Assembly: GCA_002317245.1 (NCBI GenBank)
Contig: DCIU01000032.1
Location: 4,576 to 11,355 of the forward strand
Source of the DNA: Lachnospiraceae bacterium UBA1718
GTDB taxonomy: Bacteria > Bacillota > Clostridia > Lachnospirales > Lachnospiraceae
Length of the DNA stretch: 6,780 bases
Direction of reading: 5' to 3'
Each line of letters begins with the position of its first letter. The first letter of the stretch is position 1. The notes under the pieces were generated by a model that was given only the letters and a program-made list of their open reading frames with translations, searched no databases and was not told the DNA's origin. This document shows positions 5,560-6,780 of the stretch, one piece after another. Both the position numbers and the translations under genes were made by a program.

Positions 5560-6744
5560 ATGGCAGAGACAAAAAGAGATTACTATGAGGTGCTCGGCGT
5601 CGAGAAGACAGCCGATGAGGCAGCTCTGAAAAAAGCATATCGTGCTCTTGCTAAGAAGTATCATCCAGATATGAATCCGGGTGATGCTGAGGCCGAGAAG
5701 AAGTTCAAGGAAGCTTCAGAAGCATATGCTGTGCTTAGTGATCCTGAGAAGAGAAGACAGTATGACCAGTTCGGCCATGCAGCCTTTGAAGGCGGTGCTG
5801 GAGCTGGTGGATTCGGCGGATTTGATTTCGGTGGATCTGATTTTACAGATATATTTGGCGATTTATTCGGCGATTTATTCGGCGGTGGAAGAAGAAGCGG
5901 CGCGGCAAATAATGGCCCTATGAAGGGAAGCAATGTACGTACCAGTGTACGTATTACCTTCGAAGAGGCTGTATTTGGATGCGAGAAGGAGATAGAACTT
6001 ACTGTTAAGGAAGAGTGTAAGACCTGTAACGGTTCTGGCGCTAAGCCAGGAACTAGCCCTATTACATGTACCAAGTGTGGTGGTAAGGGACAGGTTGTAT
6101 TCTCTCAGCAGTCATTCTTCGGAACTGTTCGTAATGTTCAGACATGTCCAGACTGTCAGGGTAAGGGCAAGGTAATTAAGGATAAGTGTTCAGACTGTCG
6201 TGGTACCGGATACATACCAATGAAGAAGAGATTCGCAGTAGATATTCCTGCTGGTATCGATAATGGACAGTGTAAGAGACTCTCAGGACAGGGTGAGCCA
6301 GGTATTAATGGCGGACCTAGAGGAGACGTTCTTGTTGAGGTTATCGTTGGACGTCATCCAATCTTCCAGAGACAGGAGACTAATATCTTCTCTACAGTTC
6401 CTGTATCCTTCGCAGTTGCAGCCCTTGGTGGCGAGATTGTAATCGACACAGTTGACGGTAAGGTTATCTACGAGGTTAAGGCTGGTACACAGACTGATAC
6501 CAGAATCAGACTTAAGGGTAAGGGTGTTCCTTCACTCCGTAATAAGGATGTAAGAGGCGACCAGTATGTTACTCTTGTTGTTCAGGTACCAGACAAGCTT
6601 TCTCATGAGGCTAAGGAGCTTCTGCAGAAGTTCGATGCTGCCAACGATGATTCATTGAATGCAGCCAAGAGATATCAGGACAGCAAGAACAAAGAGAAAG
6701 ACAAGGATAAAGACGACAGCAAGAAGAAAAAGAAGCTGTTCTAA
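5560..6744 (+). CDS. dnaJ: Chaperone protein DnaJ (Hsp40, type I)
   Basis: Co-chaperone that brings unfolded clients to DnaK and stimulates its ATPase. The 394 residues show all parts of a type I protein. The J domain is at 7-70 with HPD at 35-37. A Gly/Phe-rich region (about 72-110) includes a duplicated GDLF. The zinc-binding region has four complete CxxCxGxG motifs, at 153-160, 170-177, 196-203 and 210-217, giving two Zn sites. The C-terminal client-binding and dimerisation domains run to about residue 370. The last 20 or so residues are an unusual Lys/Asp tail (KEKDKDKDDSKKKKKLF) with a mix of AAA and AAG codons, unlike the AAG-only dnaK. ATG at 5560 is chosen because it has a good ribosome binding site and matches the family's N-terminus. 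It lies 67 bp after dnaK, separated by a stable hairpin, and no further gene starts before the window edge. Confidence 0.98.
   Translation: MAETKRDYYEVLGVEKTADEAALKKAYRALAKKYHPDMNPGDAEAEKKFKEASEAYAVLSDPEKRRQYDQFGHAAFEGGAGAGGFGGFDFGGSDFTDIFGDLFGDLFGGGRRSGAANNGPMKGSNVRTSVRITFEEAVFGCEKEIELTVKEECKTCNGSGAKPGTSPITCTKCGGKGQVVFSQQSFFGTVRNVQTCPDCQGKGKVIKDKCSDCRGTGYIPMKKRFAVDIPAGIDNGQCKRLSGQGEPGINGGPRGDVLVEVIVGRHPIFQRQETNIFSTVPVSFAVAALGGEIVIDTVDGKVIYEVKAGTQTDTRIRLKGKGVPSLRNKDVRGDQYVTLVVQVPDKLSHEAKELLQKFDAANDDSLNAAKRYQDSKNKEKDKDKDDSKKKKKLF
5857..5880 (+). repeat. 12-bp tandem duplication in the dnaJ Gly/Phe region
   Basis: GGCGATTTATTC is present twice in direct succession (5857-5868 and 5869-5880), giving GDLFGDLF after a related DIF. 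It preserves the frame and lengthens the flexible Gly/Phe linker by four residues. Such duplications are tolerated in this linker. Confidence 0.85.
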
Positions 6745-6780
6745 CTATATATATGCAAAATGATACCCGGGGACAGGGAC
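6745..6780. other. Downstream end of the dnaJ operon, cut by the window edge
   Basis: These 36 bases hold an alternating AT stretch (TATATATAT) and then CCCGGGGACAGGGAC at the very edge. No terminator is complete within the window. The final G-rich word could be the left part of an inverted repeat continuing outside, either a terminator or a dispersed palindromic element. Confidence 0.35.

Noticed and set aside
5661..6074. Antisense proline/serine-rich open frame inside dnaJ.
   Set aside because: It is the mirror of the Gly-rich linker codons of dnaJ (GGC/GGA read as GCC/TCC), without any start signal.

Overview
The window looks like chromosomal DNA of a Gram-positive anaerobe, most probably a Lachnospiraceae member (Butyrivibrio/Pseudobutyrivibrio-like). 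This placement is inference. It rests on the gene order hrcA-grpE-dnaK-dnaJ behind a CIRCE operator, a DnaK lacking the N-terminal insertion of Gram-negative DnaK, a small protein of the kind annotated DUF6465 in clostridia, strong AGGAGG-type ribosome binding sites, and a marked preference for AAG lysine and AGA arginine codons.

Layout, all genes on the + strand. (1) 1-933: the C-terminal four fifths of a class I/II PLP-dependent aminotransferase, cut by the left edge. (2) 934-1129: an AT-rich spacer with weak hairpins, a probable promoter and a cluster of TTGTA(T) words, three of them exactly 25 bp apart. (3) 1130-1681: a lysine/alanine-rich protein resembling the tails of histone H1 or bacterial H1-like proteins, ending in a small DUF6465-like domain and followed by a strong intrinsic terminator (1721-1758). 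(4) 1759-1912: the control region of the heat-shock operon, with a consensus -35, an extended -10 and a perfect CIRCE inverted repeat. (5) 1913-6744: hrcA, grpE, dnaK and dnaJ, with gaps of 12, 31 and 67 bp. The last gap holds a long hairpin without a U-tract, directly before the dnaJ ribosome binding site. (6) 6745-6780: a short tail ending in a G-rich word at the window edge.

The chaperone genes form one functional unit. HrcA is expected to bind CIRCE and repress the operon at normal temperature. DnaJ delivers clients to DnaK and stimulates its ATPase, and GrpE exchanges ADP for ATP. The aminotransferase and the lysine-rich protein are separated from this operon by the terminator and show no visible functional link to it.

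I do not see a new multi-gene system here; most of the window is an ordinary class I heat-shock operon. The items most worth a second look are the H1-like/DUF6465 protein with AAG at all of its 41 lysine codons, the 25-bp-spaced TTGTAT words upstream of it, and the dnaK-dnaJ intergenic hairpin.
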